From assembly GCF_018742245.1 (NCBI RefSeq), contig NZ_CP036132.1, positions 3,963,001 to 4,027,000 of the forward strand: a DNA stretch of 64,000 bases, given 5' to 3'. Positions 46,917 to 59,247 of the stretch are shown here, one piece after another. Position 1 is the first letter of the stretch; every line of letters begins with the position of its first letter. This DNA is from Bacillus mycoides (GTDB taxonomy: Bacteria; Bacillota; Bacilli; Bacillales; Bacillaceae_G). A program made the position numbers and the translations under genes. The notes below the pieces were generated by a model. That model was not told the DNA's origin. It did no database searches and saw only the letters and a list, made by a program, of their open reading frames with translations.

Positions 46917-48719
46917 CTATTTTCTTGCTTTTTGACTTTGTAAATATGCCACATAATATTTAGCAGCCTCTACAGGATCTGTTTTTTCCATTTGTTTTAC
47001 TTTAAAGATAATTTCCATCTTTTCAAGTTTCTCTTTATGGCGTCTTAACGCCTCCAAATGACCTTGTAACGCTTCTTCTGTGTACTCTGGATTAATAAAT
47101 TCATCCGTCGAAATATCAGTGATAATATTTTTCAACTTTTCATCAGAGAGCCAACTTAAAAATGTTCCGACTGAAGGTTCATTTCCCTTTTCATAATATG
47201 CGTATAGTTCATATAAAATCCCTTTATGTTCTTCTGTATAAAAATCTTCTATATGAGGTTCCATACGTACTGTCACTTCTGCACTTTGCAACATATGGTA
47301 GATAATTTCTCTTTCTGCCCTTTCAAAACCTGTTAACTTCGGCTTCGTTTGAACAATTTGAGATGGCTTAGAAACCTGCTTTATTTGTTTTTGCTGTACC
47401 TTTTGTTCTTTGCGATATTGGTGCAATTGATTCAAAAGTGTTTCCATTGAATACGAAAATTCTTGCGATAATGATTTTAAATATGATTCCGCCTGCATCG
47501 CATCCTGTAGCAATGATAGCTCTTTTAAAACACTTTTTACATATTCTTCTTTGCCAGACTCATCTTGCAAATTTTTCCCTAAACGCAAATGATTTATTTT
47601 GAAACCAACAAAACTTATACTTGATTTCACAAGATTTTCAAAAGCGGTTGTCCCATATTGTTGCACATATTCATCAGGGTCAAGCTTATCTGGCAAGGAT
47701 GTAACTTTCACTTGGCAACCAACTTGCAATAGTAATTGCCCTGCTTTCATCGTCGCTTCTCGCCCTGCTTTATCACCATCATAGCAAAGAACAACAGTTT
47801 CAACATTACGTCGCAGAAGTTTCGCTTGTTCTTCAGTTAAGGCTGTTCCCATTGTCGCAACAGCTTCTTCCACACCACTTTTCACCGCAGCTAGTACATC
47901 GGCATAACCTTCAAAAAGGACAACCTGCCCACGTTTTCTAATAAACGGCCTTGCTTGGTGGAAATTATACAACAGCTTACTTTTGTAAAAAATCGGTGTT
48001 TCAGGACTATTTAAATATTTCGGAGTGTCATCTCCTAACGCCCTTCCACTAAACGCTATCACCTTACCTTGTAAAGTATAAATCGGGAACATAACTCTTC
48101 CGCGGAAGCGGTCATAATGACTGCCATCCTTCTCACTTCTTACAAGAAGGCCAGCTTGTTCCATACTAGATAGCGACAAACCTCTTTTTTGTAAAATTTT
48201 CGTTGCTGCATCCCAAGCTTGTGATGCATAACCAATTTCAAATTTCTCAATCATCTCTTTTGTAATACCACGTTTTAATAAATATGAAAGTGCTTCATTT
48301 CCTTCTTCTGTATTTACTAATAAATGATGATAATACTTTTTCAAAAGTTCATGAGCCTGTTGCATGATGACAGTGTCATCAGATATGTCTTCTTGTTGTT
48401 GTTGTCCTTGCCCTGATGTATATTCTGCAACTGCAATTCCATTTCTTTCGCCAAGCTTTTGAACAGCCTCGGTGAAAGCAAGTCCTTCCATTTTCATAAG
48501 AAAAGAAAATACATTTCCACCTTCTCCACATCCGAAGCAATGAAAAATTTGCTTATCAGATGAAACAGAGAATGAAGGAGAATTCTCACCATGAAATGGA
48601 CAAAGGCCGAAATAGTTACGTCCCTGCTTTCTAAGTTGAACATACTCACCAATCACTTCTACAATATCAGATGATGTCCGAATCTGTTCAACAACTTCTT
48701 CGGGAATTCTGTTCCCCAT
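46917..48719 (-). CDS. dnaG: DNA primase
   Basis: 600 residues. The zinc-binding N-terminal part has Cys40-P-F-His43 and Cys61-F-G-Cys64. The TOPRIM catalytic core has VLFEGYADVLAA and VLCYDGDKAGREA. The C-terminal helicase-binding domain starts near residue 455, after a Gln/Lys-rich linker (YRKEQKVQQKQIKQ). Makes RNA primers at replication forks. ATG at 48719 follows CGGAGATGG. The rpsU member of the classical operon lies elsewhere, at 60108. Confidence 0.95.
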   Translation of the reverse strand: MGNRIPEEVVEQIRTSSDIVEVIGEYVQLRKQGRNYFGLCPFHGENSPSFSVSSDKQIFHCFGCGEGGNVFSFLMKMEGLAFTEAVQKLGERNGIAVAEYTSGQGQQQQEDISDDTVIMQQAHELLKKYYHHLLVNTEEGNEALSYLLKRGITKEMIEKFEIGYASQAWDAATKILQKRGLSLSSMEQAGLLVRSEKDGSHYDRFRGRVMFPIYTLQGKVIAFSGRALGDDTPKYLNSPETPIFYKSKLLYNFHQARPFIRKRGQVVLFEGYADVLAAVKSGVEEAVATMGTALTEEQAKLLRRNVETVVLCYDGDKAGREATMKAGQLLLQVGCQVKVTSLPDKLDPDEYVQQYGTTAFENLVKSSISFVGFKINHLRLGKNLQDESGKEEYVKSVLKELSLLQDAMQAESYLKSLSQEFSYSMETLLNQLHQYRKEQKVQQKQIKQVSKPSQIVQTKPKLTGFERAEREIIYHMLQSAEVTVRMEPHIEDFYTEEHKGILYELYAYYEKGNEPSVGTFLSWLSDEKLKNIITDISTDEFINPEYTEEALQGHLEALRRHKEKLEKMEIIFKVKQMEKTDPVEAAKYYVAYLQSQKARK

Positions 48720-48784
48720 AAATCCATCTCCGTGTCGTATTTTGTATTCGATATAAATTAAAAGATTCCTTTATAATTCGACAA

Positions 48785-49213
48785 TATTTTTCTAAATTTG
48801 TTAGAAAGTACTGTCGATCACATTGTGTAAACGATTTTGGACCTTTCGTATAAGTCCCCAGTCTGCGTAAATTCGCAGATACATACTACTATATAAAATT
48901 GTATCCATTTGCTCATCTGTTACAAATGTATCTCTTGGAGACAATACATATACTCCTTTTTCACAAGAAGACTAGCAAGCACCATAACCTGTATGATCAT
49001 GAGATCTGTAGCTTTTGCATGTTGATAAATATAACAATCAACTTCATCTTGCTCAGAATCTACATAGACCCAATTGCCTTGCTGTTTTCTTGAACGATGA
49101 GCATAGGATGCGACAAACAAAATTTCGACATAAAATTTTGTTCCAACTTGCACAATTACATTCTTCACGGGATACGCATCTGCATCAAATAATATCTTAC
49201 TGATGTTTTGCAT
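48785..49213 (-). pseudogene. yqxD: Frameshifted remnant of yqxD (YaiI/UPF0178 family)
   Basis: The frame starting at ATG 49213 reads KILFDADAYPVKNVIVQV and WVYVDSEQDEVDCYIYQHAKATDLMI, clearly YqxD, but ends early with a stop near 48920. Family sequence continues in other frames. After a shift near 48950-48960 it reads VYVLSPRDTFVTDEQMDTILYS; after a second near 48885-48892 it reads YVSANLRRLGTYTKGPKSFT, then QCDRQYFLTNLEK. The conserved Cys after DADA is Tyr, and ITQD reads IIQV. Two frameshifts plus lost key residues make a functional product unlikely. Intact YqxD has about 150 residues. Confidence 0.88.
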
Positions 49214-49573
49214 ATTTCTGTATTCTACATCCCTTCTGTGAATCCTTCCATAATGTGCGTTTTCTTGTCTAGATTTTGTCGATTTAACGTAAATACATGT
49301 CTTTTTCGAAAATCCTATCCCTAGTTTATTCTGAAAAATTAAAGTCTAAACGTAAAATATAGGTTTTTATCACAATTTTTTATTATAATATATTTTCTTC
49401 AACTACGCTACATATCCCTTTAATTTTCATCTTACATTTAAAGATAACGAAATCGTTCCTTTAGCATAATTAAAAAAACAGAAGAATATAAGTATAACCA
49501 TTCCGCTATATTCTATTACTAAGCCGAAAGTTCATGCTCTACTTCGCATCTTCCTCTACCGCCTTCTCACGAG
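49214..49573. other. Gene-free region between yqxD remnant and ppsR
   Basis: AT-rich sequence with no credible coding frame. It should contain the promoter for the dnaG-sigA transcript, but I cannot pick one hexamer pair with confidence. Confidence 0.4.
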
Positions 49574-50427
<854 letters not shown>

Positions 50428-50447
50428 TCACTTTAAACAAATTACAC

Positions 50448-51080
50448 TTATTCGTTATTTACTAAATTTACAAACGCACGTGTAATATTTGTTTTTGTAA
50501 TTCGCCCAATCACTTCTAAACCTTGTTTCGTATCCTTCACAACCGGCATCGCATCAATCTGTCTTTCTATTAATTCCATCGCAATATCATATAAAGAATC
50601 CTCCCTGCGACACATCGCAATGTTTGGCATCCTTGTCATGATAATATTAACCGGAAGAGAGGTTAAATCCTGCTTTCCTAAGCTAGCTCGTAATAAATCT
50701 TTACGAGATACAACGCCAACTAATAAAGTAGCTTGATCTACAACAAATAATGTACCAACATCCTCTAGGAACATAGCACAGATTGCGTCGTATACTGATA
50801 CATTTTTATCAATTACAGCCGGTCTAGATTGATAATCTTGTACTTTAATTTTCTTAACAGCTTCAGATAATAGCTGTCCCCCAGTTTTACCCGTATAAAA
50901 ATAACCTACGCGTGGACGCGCTTCTAAATAACCAGCCATCGTTAAAATTGCTAAGTCTGGTCTTAGCGTTGCACGTGTTAAACCCAATTGCGCAGCAATT
51001 GACTCCCCTGTAATAGGACCGTGATCTTTTACAATCTGAATGATATGTTCTTGCCGTTTATTCAGCTCTATGATAATCAC
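50448..51080 (-). CDS. ccpN: Transcriptional repressor CcpN (HTH plus two CBS domains)
   Basis: About 210 residues. The N-terminal winged helix reads ELNKRQEHIIQIVKDHGPITGESIAAQLGLTRATLRPDLAILTMAGYLEARPRVGYFYTG-like in family terms, followed by two CBS domains (about 80-140 and 145-205) that bind nucleotides. It represses gluconeogenic genes on glucose in B. subtilis. The start is unclear: AAAGGTGGTGATTATC upstream offers GTG at 51083 or 51080, both too close to the SD. I take 51080 by analogy with the B. subtilis N-terminus. Confidence 0.88.
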   Translation of the reverse strand: MIIIELNKRQEHIIQIVKDHGPITGESIAAQLGLTRATLRPDLAILTMAGYLEARPRVGYFYTGKTGGQLLSEAVKKIKVQDYQSRPAVIDKNVSVYDAICAMFLEDVGTLFVVDQATLLVGVVSRKDLLRASLGKQDLTSLPVNIIMTRMPNIAMCRREDSLYDIAMELIERQIDAMPVVKDTKQGLEVIGRITKTNITRAFVNLVNNE

Positions 51081-51162
51081 CACCTTTAATGCACAACGAA
51101 AAAAGTTATACTATCTCTTAAATATTATATACTAAATATGCTATTCGAAAAAGAAAGTATGT

Positions 51163-51186
51163 AAAAAGGACCGTATATGGCCCTAA
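51163..51186 (-). terminator. Terminator after recO
   Basis: AGGGCC / GGTCCT (one G-U) with loop ATATAC and T5, starting directly at the recO stop on the minus strand. Confidence 0.7.
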
Positions 51187-51933
51187 TTATATTTGAAACT
51201 TATCAAGTTGTTCCAGGAAACGCCTTGATTTCAAATAAATCCCACAATATTCATCATAATATGTATTCAATACTGTGCGCATTTGTTTTTTTGTACTATC
51301 CTTCACCGATACATTACCGAGCCGGTGTAGATCGAAGTGAAAAAAGAGACGTAATAATTTATGAACAGCCTCTCCCACCGGAATACGATACGGATCTTGC
51401 TCCGCATGACGCGAGCACAGAAAACCGCCTTCCCTGACAGAGAAGGCGACAAAATCTGTTTCTTGATGACAAATAGCACATGTATCAAAGTACGGGTGCA
51501 TCCCTAATACCGGAAGCATTTTCGTTTGATAAATTAATGATAATACTTCTGGATCAACACCCTCACACATATAATGCAACGTTTGATATAACATTTCAAA
51601 TAAATACGGATTATGCTTCTTATCTTCTGTTGCTTTATCAGTTAATTCGATAATAAATGATGCATAAGCAGTTAAAAATATATCCTTGCGAATTTCTTTC
51701 ATAGATGAAATAATCTCGCCTTGTTGCAAAGTTCCAAGTCCAGATCCAATTTGAATAAGAAAATGACCATGTGTCATAAGTTGCGAAATAGCCGCTAACC
51801 GACTCTTCGGTTTTTTCGCCCCTCTTGCCATTGCACTTACCTTACCAAATTCCCGTGAGTATATTGTAACAATCTTATTTGTTTCTCCGTAATCTGTTGT
51901 ACGGATGACAATGCCCTCAACTTTTTGAAACAT
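51187..51933 (-). CDS. recO: DNA repair protein RecO
   Basis: 248 residues. N-terminal OB fold ([23 protein letters not shown]), a helical middle, and a zinc site CAICHQETD with CSRHA near residues 145-180. Loads RecA in gap repair. ATG at 51933 is the family start; an in-frame codon at 51960 overlaps the yqzL side and lacks an SD. In B. subtilis glyQ and glyS lie between recO and ccpN; here the gap is about 105 bp. Confidence 0.92.
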   Translation of the reverse strand: MFQKVEGIVIRTTDYGETNKIVTIYSREFGKVSAMARGAKKPKSRLAAISQLMTHGHFLIQIGSGLGTLQQGEIISSMKEIRKDIFLTAYASFIIELTDKATEDKKHNPYLFEMLYQTLHYMCEGVDPEVLSLIYQTKMLPVLGMHPYFDTCAICHQETDFVAFSVREGGFLCSRHAEQDPYRIPVGEAVHKLLRLFFHFDLHRLGNVSVKDSTKKQMRTVLNTYYDEYCGIYLKSRRFLEQLDKFQI

Positions 51934-51966
51934 GTTCGTCACCATCCAAGGTTTGAACAAAACGGG

Positions 51967-52110
51967 TCAAGAAATTGGAGAGTCTAGATGCGCTAACTCC
52001 TCTTCATGTTGATCCATCTCATCGTTTACGTCTTTTTCCATTTCTTTCAAAAGCAAATACGTTTCAATGCTTCCTGTTTTGGAGAAAAACTTCCAGGTAA
52101 AATCTAGCAT
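51967..52110 (-). CDS. yqzL: YqzL family small protein
   Basis: 47 residues starting MLDFTWKFFSKTGSIETYLL, then a Glu/Asp-rich helix (KEMEKDVNDEMDQHEEELAH). The start and position between era and recO match YqzL. ATG at 52110 with AAAGGTGGA 9 bp upstream. Function unknown. Confidence 0.85.
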   Translation of the reverse strand: MLDFTWKFFSKTGSIETYLLLKEMEKDVNDEMDQHEEELAHLDSPIS

Positions 52111-52228
52111 AAGAATCCACCTTTCTCAATAAGCGTAGCCTATAAAGCAATTTCTTTTGTTGTTATTAAATTGACCCATTTTGTTCATTTTCATGTGAGA
52201 AAAATTTTTCCTAATTTATCAAGGTTCA

Positions 52229-52275
52229 TAAAAACCAATAATCAGTGGATGAACAAAACATCCACTGATCACAAC
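52229..52275 (+). repeat. bcr1 3'-end fragment serving as era terminator (copy 5)
   Basis: AATAATCAGTGGATGAACAA and CATCCACTGATCACAACTTTA correspond to the last 45-50 bp of bcr1. The arms ATCAGTGGATG / CATCCACTGAT (52242-52270) form an 11-bp stem. On the minus strand the stem is followed by TATTGGTTTTTA, so it can act as the terminator of era. Confidence 0.6.
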
Positions 52276-52286
52276 TTTACTTCATA

Positions 52287-53628
<1,342 letters not shown>

Positions 53629-53682
53629 TCATTAAAGGCCTTCACGGCGCTTCCAAAGCTTAATAAAAGCTTCGGAATGCAA

Positions 53683-54036
53683 CTATACCATATACGGTAA
53701 AAAGATAATAGCACCAATTACAGCAGCTATAATTGCAAACAATAAAACTGCTCCCGCTGCAACATCCTTTGCAATTTTTGCAAACGGATGAATATCGGCG
53801 GTTGCTAAGTCTACTGTTTTTTCGATAGCCGTATTCACCATCTCTAAACTCATTACAATCCCTATCACAATAAGTAATACAATCCATTCCGTTGTTGTAA
53901 TATGGAAATAAAAGCCGCAGCATATAACAATGACTGCGGCTAAATAATGAATTTTCATATTTCGTTCATGACGAAGACAAAAGTATATACCAGCTATAGC
54001 ATATCCAAAACTGTCTAAAAATTTCCCTTTTTTCAT
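53683..54036 (-). CDS. dgkA: Undecaprenol/diacylglycerol kinase DgkA
   Basis: 117 residues with three membrane segments and the catalytic signature [13 protein letters not shown] (Glu-x3-Asn-Thr-Ala-x-Glu) near residues 65-77. In Gram-positives the enzyme prefers undecaprenol and recycles carrier lipid. The ATG overlaps the ybeY stop by four bases. Confidence 0.92.
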   Translation of the reverse strand: MKKGKFLDSFGYAIAGIYFCLRHERNMKIHYLAAVIVICCGFYFHITTTEWIVLLIVIGIVMSLEMVNTAIEKTVDLATADIHPFAKIAKDVAAGAVLLFAIIAAVIGAIIFLPYMV

Positions 54037-54503
54037 CGTCCTAATCCAAAGGCCTCTAAAATTTCTTTTTGTCTTCCAAACATTTCTTTTTCATCTTCTT
54101 CTGTCATATGATCATAACCAAGCAAATGCAAAAAGCCATGTAGTGCTAAAAACCCAAGTTCACGATCAAAAGAATGCCCATATTCTTCAGCTTGTTCTTT
54201 TGCTCTTGGAATAGAAATAATAAGATCTCCTAACATACGCGGCATCTCCGCACCGACAATTTCCACTTCGCCTTCTCCCATTTCTTCCATAGCGAAAGAA
54301 ATAACATCCGTAGGCTGATCCTTATCTCGGTAATCACGGTTTATTTCACGAATACGTTCATTATCTACAAATGTAACCGATAATTCTGCGCCTTCTTCTA
54401 TGTTCTCCATTCGGGCTGCTTTCTCTACCAACCCTCGAATCAAGCTTATATACTCGTCTTTCACTTCTTCTGTTTCATCAATAAAATCAATTAATAAACT
54501 CAT
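54033..54503 (-). CDS. ybeY: Endoribonuclease YbeY (rRNA maturation)
   Basis: 156 residues with the zinc motif [11 protein letters not shown] near residues 120-130 (His-x3-His-x5-His). Acts in 16S rRNA processing and ribosome quality control. ATGA overlaps on both sides, with yqfF and dgkA, indicate strong coupling. Confidence 0.94.
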   Translation of the reverse strand: MSLLIDFIDETEEVKDEYISLIRGLVEKAARMENIEEGAELSVTFVDNERIREINRDYRDKDQPTDVISFAMEEMGEGEVEIVGAEMPRMLGDLIISIPRAKEQAEEYGHSFDRELGFLALHGFLHLLGYDHMTEEDEKEMFGRQKEILEAFGLGR

Positions 54504-56644
54504 TCTTGCTCCTTTTCTTCCGGCGGTTCCGGATATGTAATACGGGAATGGAAAATACCATTTAACGTTTCACATAACGTTTTTCCAACGATTTGTAGTT
54601 CCTTAAATGTCAAATCACATTCACTAAATTGACCATCTTGCAAACGATCTCTAATGATACTTTGCACTAAATTATTGATTTGATCTGGCGTTGGATGATT
54701 CATTGAACGTACCGCCGCTTCTACACTATCAGCAATACCAACGATTGCCGACTCTTTAGAAGTTGCTTTTGATCCTGGATAGCGGAACATTTCCTCAGTA
54801 TATTTCTCTTTATCTTCTTTAATCGCCTTATAGTAAAAATATTTAAGTAACGTTGTACCATGATGCTGTCCAGCGATATCGATAATTTCTTGAGGTATAT
54901 GGTTTTCTTCTAGCATTCTCACCCCATCGGTTACATGAGCAATTATAATATCTTTACTCGTTACAGGGTCTAATCTATCATGCGGGTTTTCAATTCCCAT
55001 CTGGTTTTCAATAAAAAACTGCGGTTGTACTGTTTTCCCTACATCATGATAATACGCCCCTACACGCGCTAATACTCCGTTCGCTCCAACTGCTTCACAT
55101 GCAGCTTCTGAAAGATTAGCTACCATTACACTGTGGTGATATGTACCTGGTGCTTCTAATAAAATTTTGCGCAAGAGCGGATGATTCGGACTTGAAAGTT
55201 CCATCAACTTCATACTCGATACAATCCCAAGGCCACTTTCTAAATAAGGTAAAATCCCCATAGCTAGAACAGAAGAGATAATCCCTGAAACTGCAGCCAT
55301 TAATAATTGTACCCCAATTTCAAGAGGCGAAAAGTTCCCATTTCGCAATAATAACAACGCCGCTAATACGACTACATTTAATACAGAAACGAGTATACCA
55401 GCTTGTAAAATCATTGTACGACGATTTTTTTCTCTCAAGAAAATACTAACTGATAATGAACTTAATAAAACATAAATCCCCACACTATAATTCAGTGTAC
55501 TCGTTACACCTTCATTAAACATAATACTTCCGCATACAGAAAAGATCATACTCGTTAAAAATACAAATCGATCACCAATCATTAATTTTACAAGTATTGT
55601 TCCCATCGCAACCGGAACAACATACGCGATTCCTGCATATTCAAGCTTTTGAAACAAACTAATGATTTTCATTAAAACAATCGTGATAGACAAAATTGTG
55701 ATATACGCTAAAACATACGGCCTATCTTCTCTTTTTCGCTGTAAAAACACTTCAAACTGCTTATGCATAAAGTACAATAACACACAAATAAGTACAGCCA
55801 GACCAACATAAGGTTGGAAGGTATTGCCCTTCTCTAACAATCCAGCTAACTTCAACTGCTCATATGCTTCTCGTGAAATCGTATCGCCTTCTTTCACAAG
55901 AACTTGCCCTTGAAGGATAAAAACTGATGCAACTGAATCTTCCGCTATTTTTTGACTATCTTTCGTCGCAGCTGAATCATAAAAATAGTTCGCTGCAATC
56001 GCATACTTCCCTAGTGCATTCACCGCAACTTTTAAATCACTGCTTATACCTACGCTACTCATTTCAGTAACAAATCGTTCTCTTGCAACTTCTTCTTGAT
56101 CCATCTTAATGTGTTCACTCATAATTTTATTAACCGCTGTTACAGCCGCATCCTTCGACAATGACAATTGACTTGAATCAGCATTAATAAATTTCAACAA
56201 TATTGAATCTGTTAAGCTTTTCGCTAAATCTGTTGGTAATTTCTTCTTTAACTTATCCAATTTGTCCACATCAGAAATTTTTTTATACTCGTCTGGGCCA
56301 GTCGACTTAGCCTCTGCCTCTACTTCACTTACCGCATCAAAGACGGAATTTACAATATCCACTTTATTTTGCTTATATTCGCTTTTATATGTATATTTAT
56401 CCTCAACCTTTTGAGCGGCTTCTTTTTTCTTTTTCGCTGTTGCGGCTTTATCTTCAATTTTAATAGGAGAGTGAATTGTTTTTTTAGCAATATCGAGCTC
56501 TTTAACATCTAATTGCTCTGGTTTCACATTATTCATAAGTGCAAAAAACAGTACTGCTCCTAATAAAACGTAAGAAATCCAACTTAGTTTTTTCGAATGT
56601 TGTAAATTACGAAACCACTTAGAAATTTCTTGAGATTTTGACAT
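54500..56644 (-). CDS. pgpH: 7TM-HD cyclic-di-AMP phosphodiesterase PgpH (YqfF)
   Basis: 714 residues: a first membrane segment (about 21-38), a large extracytoplasmic 7TMR-HDED domain (to about 270), seven membrane segments (about 275-465) and a cytoplasmic HD domain with [20 protein letters not shown] and [10 protein letters not shown]. Homologues hydrolyse c-di-AMP. ATG at 56644. First gene after a hairpin that separates it from phoH. Confidence 0.92.
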   Translation of the reverse strand: MSKSQEISKWFRNLQHSKKLSWISYVLLGAVLFFALMNNVKPEQLDVKELDIAKKTIHSPIKIEDKAATAKKKKEAAQKVEDKYTYKSEYKQNKVDIVNSVFDAVSEVEAEAKSTGPDEYKKISDVDKLDKLKKKLPTDLAKSLTDSILLKFINADSSQLSLSKDAAVTAVNKIMSEHIKMDQEEVARERFVTEMSSVGISSDLKVAVNALGKYAIAANYFYDSAATKDSQKIAEDSVASVFILQGQVLVKEGDTISREAYEQLKLAGLLEKGNTFQPYVGLAVLICVLLYFMHKQFEVFLQRKREDRPYVLAYITILSITIVLMKIISLFQKLEYAGIAYVVPVAMGTILVKLMIGDRFVFLTSMIFSVCGSIMFNEGVTSTLNYSVGIYVLLSSLSVSIFLREKNRRTMILQAGILVSVLNVVVLAALLLLRNGNFSPLEIGVQLLMAAVSGIISSVLAMGILPYLESGLGIVSSMKLMELSSPNHPLLRKILLEAPGTYHHSVMVANLSEAACEAVGANGVLARVGAYYHDVGKTVQPQFFIENQMGIENPHDRLDPVTSKDIIIAHVTDGVRMLEENHIPQEIIDIAGQHHGTTLLKYFYYKAIKEDKEKYTEEMFRYPGSKATSKESAIVGIADSVEAAVRSMNHPTPDQINNLVQSIIRDRLQDGQFSECDLTFKELQIVGKTLCETLNGIFHSRITYPEPPEEKEQE

Positions 56645-56816
56645 GATTTCAATACCTTCTCCTCTCCAAAAATAAAGTGAAACTATTTATAGCTTTCATT
56701 TCTTCCAGCCAACGATGCTTTTTCGGACCATATTTTTATAGACCATCACCTATAGTTTATTTTCCTCGTCTTTAATGATAGTAAAAAATATGTAATTCGC
56801 CAACCTTATCATACAA

Positions 56817-56846
56817 AAAGAAATGATCCTGACAAATAGGATCATT
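56817..56846 (-). terminator. Hairpin/terminator between phoH and pgpH
   Basis: AATGATCCT / AGGATCATT with a GACAAAT-type loop, then TTTCTTTTTG on the minus strand, overlapping the phoH stop. Confidence 0.7.
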
Positions 56847-57801
56847 CCATTTTATCATATGCCTCAATAATACGTTGCACTAACGGGTGTCTCACAACGT
56901 CCGTTTGTTCCAATGTAATGAACGAAAGACCTGATACACCAGATAAAATATTAGCAGCAATAGAAAGACCTGACTTTACCCCTTTTGGCAAGTCTACCTG
57001 TGAGGGATCCCCCGTAATAACCATTTTAGAACTAAAACCTAATCGTGTTAAAAACATTTTTATTTGAACACCAGTTGTATTTTGCGCCTCATCTAATATA
57101 ACAAATGAATCATCAAGAGTACGCCCTCTCATATAAGCAAGAGGTGCAATTTCAATTACACCACGTTCCATCATACGTTGTGTATATTCTTGTCCAAGAA
57201 TATCATGTAACGCATCATATAGCGGACGTAAATACGGATCTACTTTTTCTTTCAAATCACCTGGTAAAAACCCTAAGCTCTCTCCAGCTTCTACAGCAGG
57301 TCTTGTTAAAATAATTTTCTTTACATACCCTTGCTTTAAAGCTCTCACAGCCATTACTACGGCTAAGTATGTTTTTCCTGTCCCAGCAGGCCCTATCCCA
57401 AATACAATATCATTCTTTTTCATTGCATGAATATATCGTCTTTGCCCCATCGTTTTCACACGAATGGATTTACCTTTTGCCGTTTTAAAAATTTCCTCTT
57501 CATATAACTCTTCGAATTGAGCAATTTTCCCTTGTTGCCCAAGCTGAATCGCATACGCAACATCTCTTTCCGAAATTGATACACCTTTACGGATAACAAC
57601 AAGTAACTGTTGTAAGATTTTTTCTACGAGCACCACAGTTTCATCTGCCCCAGATACACGAACAGATTCTCCTCTAGTCACAATCGATACACTAAGTTCT
57701 CGTTCAATTACTTTTAAATGAGCATCATTTACCCCAAAAAGAGCGATTGCTTCGTTAGGGTTTTCCAATTGTTGGTTCATTTCTACTAATTGTTCTGCCA
57801 T
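56842..57801 (-). CDS. phoH: PhoH family ATPase/RNase-type protein
   Basis: 319 residues. A small N-terminal KH-like domain precedes the ATPase with Walker A GPAGTGKTYLAV near residue 137 and Walker B DSFVILDEAQNT. Starts with ATG at 57801, 4 bp after the yqfD stop, with AAGGAGACTG upstream. Exact role unsettled. Confidence 0.92.
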   Translation of the reverse strand: MAEQLVEMNQQLENPNEAIALFGVNDAHLKVIERELSVSIVTRGESVRVSGADETVVLVEKILQQLLVVIRKGVSISERDVAYAIQLGQQGKIAQFEELYEEEIFKTAKGKSIRVKTMGQRRYIHAMKKNDIVFGIGPAGTGKTYLAVVMAVRALKQGYVKKIILTRPAVEAGESLGFLPGDLKEKVDPYLRPLYDALHDILGQEYTQRMMERGVIEIAPLAYMRGRTLDDSFVILDEAQNTTGVQIKMFLTRLGFSSKMVITGDPSQVDLPKGVKSGLSIAANILSGVSGLSFITLEQTDVVRHPLVQRIIEAYDKME

Positions 57802-57804
57802 TAC

Positions 57805-59004
57805 TCAGTCTCCTTGAATATCGAATTCAGATATTGGTTGTGGCTCTGCAATATTTTCAATCACTGTATAATGTAATGTGACCTTTAGGTGATCCGCCTC
57901 AACCTCTTTACTCAAAATGTTATCACTTACAATCATAGCATGTTCATCCAATTTTTTCTTCAGTTCTTTTTCTGCCATCTCTTTCGCTACTTTCATCGCT
58001 TGTTTTTCGGTATATTCTCGGTTCGCTTCTTCCTCTTCTCGTACAATATCTTTTTCATATGCAACTGGTAATGTGAATCCAAATAATTTCACATCATGTT
58101 TTACACTTTCAGTACGAGAGCGTTTATACTTATCCTGTTGAAATCCCCATATTTTTATTTTAGCACTCCCAAATTTAAGAAAATATTCATTATACGAATT
58201 ACCAGTATACACTTGAAATTGCGTCTTTAATGGAACATCCACCTCAGATTTATACCACGTTTCTCCATATACAATCCCTTTAGCCGAAACAATTGTCGGA
58301 TTCTCCTCATTACCATACATCCCCGAGACGAGAAGTTGCCCCTTTTCTACATGGTCATTTTTCATGACAACAGGCTTCCCAACTTCCACAAATGTTTTTG
58401 TAATAATCCCTTCTTTTTTTGCTACTAAGTTTTGTGGCTGTTGTTCACTTTCTTTTTTCGGTTCATTTTTTTCAACAATCTTAAAATGATATGTTGTCCC
58501 TCTTATTTCTAATCCCGCCCAAGTAATCGCATTAATATTGTCTGTCAAATGACGTTGAACATCTTCTACACTCGGCATTTGGAACTGTAATTTCCCCTTT
58601 TTTATACCCATTTTATCCAATTCTTTCATCAATATATATTCCGTTTCAGGTTTTGCTCCTGTAATTTCAATTTTCCACACCATATTTGACAATGCGATCA
58701 TTCCGAAAAAAAATATTAAAAACCCAATTAAAAATCCACTATTTTTAATTAAACGCTTATTCCAAAACGGAAAACCGTAACGTCCAATAAAATATAATTT
58801 ACATTCATTTTTTCTATAAATTGGTTTTATCTTTTTCACATCTCGTAATAACATACAAAAAACTAACGTTTCATCAGCTATCTTCTTTACATCCCAAACT
58901 AGTAATTTCCTCCGCACACACTCGTTAACAAAGCGTTCCGCTCCTCTACCTTCAATTCGCACCTTTACATACCCAAGCCATTTTATAAACCATTTATTTT
59001 TCAT
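57805..59004 (-). CDS. yqfD: Sporulation protein YqfD
   Basis: 399 residues: a small N-terminal domain (1-85), one membrane segment (about 90-110), then an outer domain with repeated strands and a charged helix (EEEANREYTEKQAMKVAKEMAEKEL). Family members are needed for efficient sporulation and are made in the mother cell. ATG at 59004 with GTGGAGAT upstream. An 8-bp inverted repeat (59027-59047) precedes it. Confidence 0.88.
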   Translation of the reverse strand: MKNKWFIKWLGYVKVRIEGRGAERFVNECVRRKLLVWDVKKIADETLVFCMLLRDVKKIKPIYRKNECKLYFIGRYGFPFWNKRLIKNSGFLIGFLIFFFGMIALSNMVWKIEITGAKPETEYILMKELDKMGIKKGKLQFQMPSVEDVQRHLTDNINAITWAGLEIRGTTYHFKIVEKNEPKKESEQQPQNLVAKKEGIITKTFVEVGKPVVMKNDHVEKGQLLVSGMYGNEENPTIVSAKGIVYGETWYKSEVDVPLKTQFQVYTGNSYNEYFLKFGSAKIKIWGFQQDKYKRSRTESVKHDVKLFGFTLPVAYEKDIVREEEEANREYTEKQAMKVAKEMAEKELKKKLDEHAMIVSDNILSKEVEADHLKVTLHYTVIENIAEPQPISEFDIQGD

Positions 59005-59094
59005 CGACTATCTCCACTACCTTTCTAAAAGTAGATACACTACTTTTCAATTCGATTATCAAACTAGCTCGTACTAAATTAGCAGATTCCTTGA

Positions 59095-59196
59095 TTCTCA
59101 CTAATTATTAACCTTCACGAGCCAATTTTTTTACGTGGAACTCAATTCCCACCTATCCTCTTTGTACGAACCGAATATTGAGGCCAGAACGTTATC
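59095..59196 (-). repeat. Decayed bcr1-like remnant between yqfC and yqfD (copy 6)
   Basis: CTCACTAATTATTAACCTTC, CTCAATTCCCACCTATCCTC and CGAATATTGAGG line up in order with the inner half of copy 3. Many bases differ and one end is missing, so this is a probable rather than certain relative. Confidence 0.5.
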
Positions 59197-59217
59197 ACCT
59201 GTTAATACAAGGTAAAG

Positions 59218-59244
59218 AAGAAAAACTTCACAAACGGAAGTTTC
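59218..59244 (-). terminator. Possible terminator after yqfC
   Basis: AACTTC / GAAGTT with a CGTTTGT loop and TTTC on the minus strand; a short stem. Confidence 0.5.
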
Positions 59245-59247
59245 TCC

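Noticed and set aside
51084..51186. Possible T-box leader left behind by glyQS
   Set aside because: The gap has only about 100 bp and lacks the conserved T-box sequence; a terminator for recO explains its structure.
53651..53677. Inverted repeat with AAGCTT arms between dgkA and cdd
   Set aside because: Imperfect, no T run, no promoter overlap seen; mentioned in the cdd entry only.
53660..53923. 87-codon frame antisense-phase to dgkA
   Set aside because: It lies inside dgkA on the same strand in another frame, with no initiation signal; dgkA is clearly the real gene.
56672..56684. ATAAAGTGAAACT, identical to one bcr1 end, upstream of pgpH
   Set aside because: Thirteen bases are too few to claim a repeat remnant.
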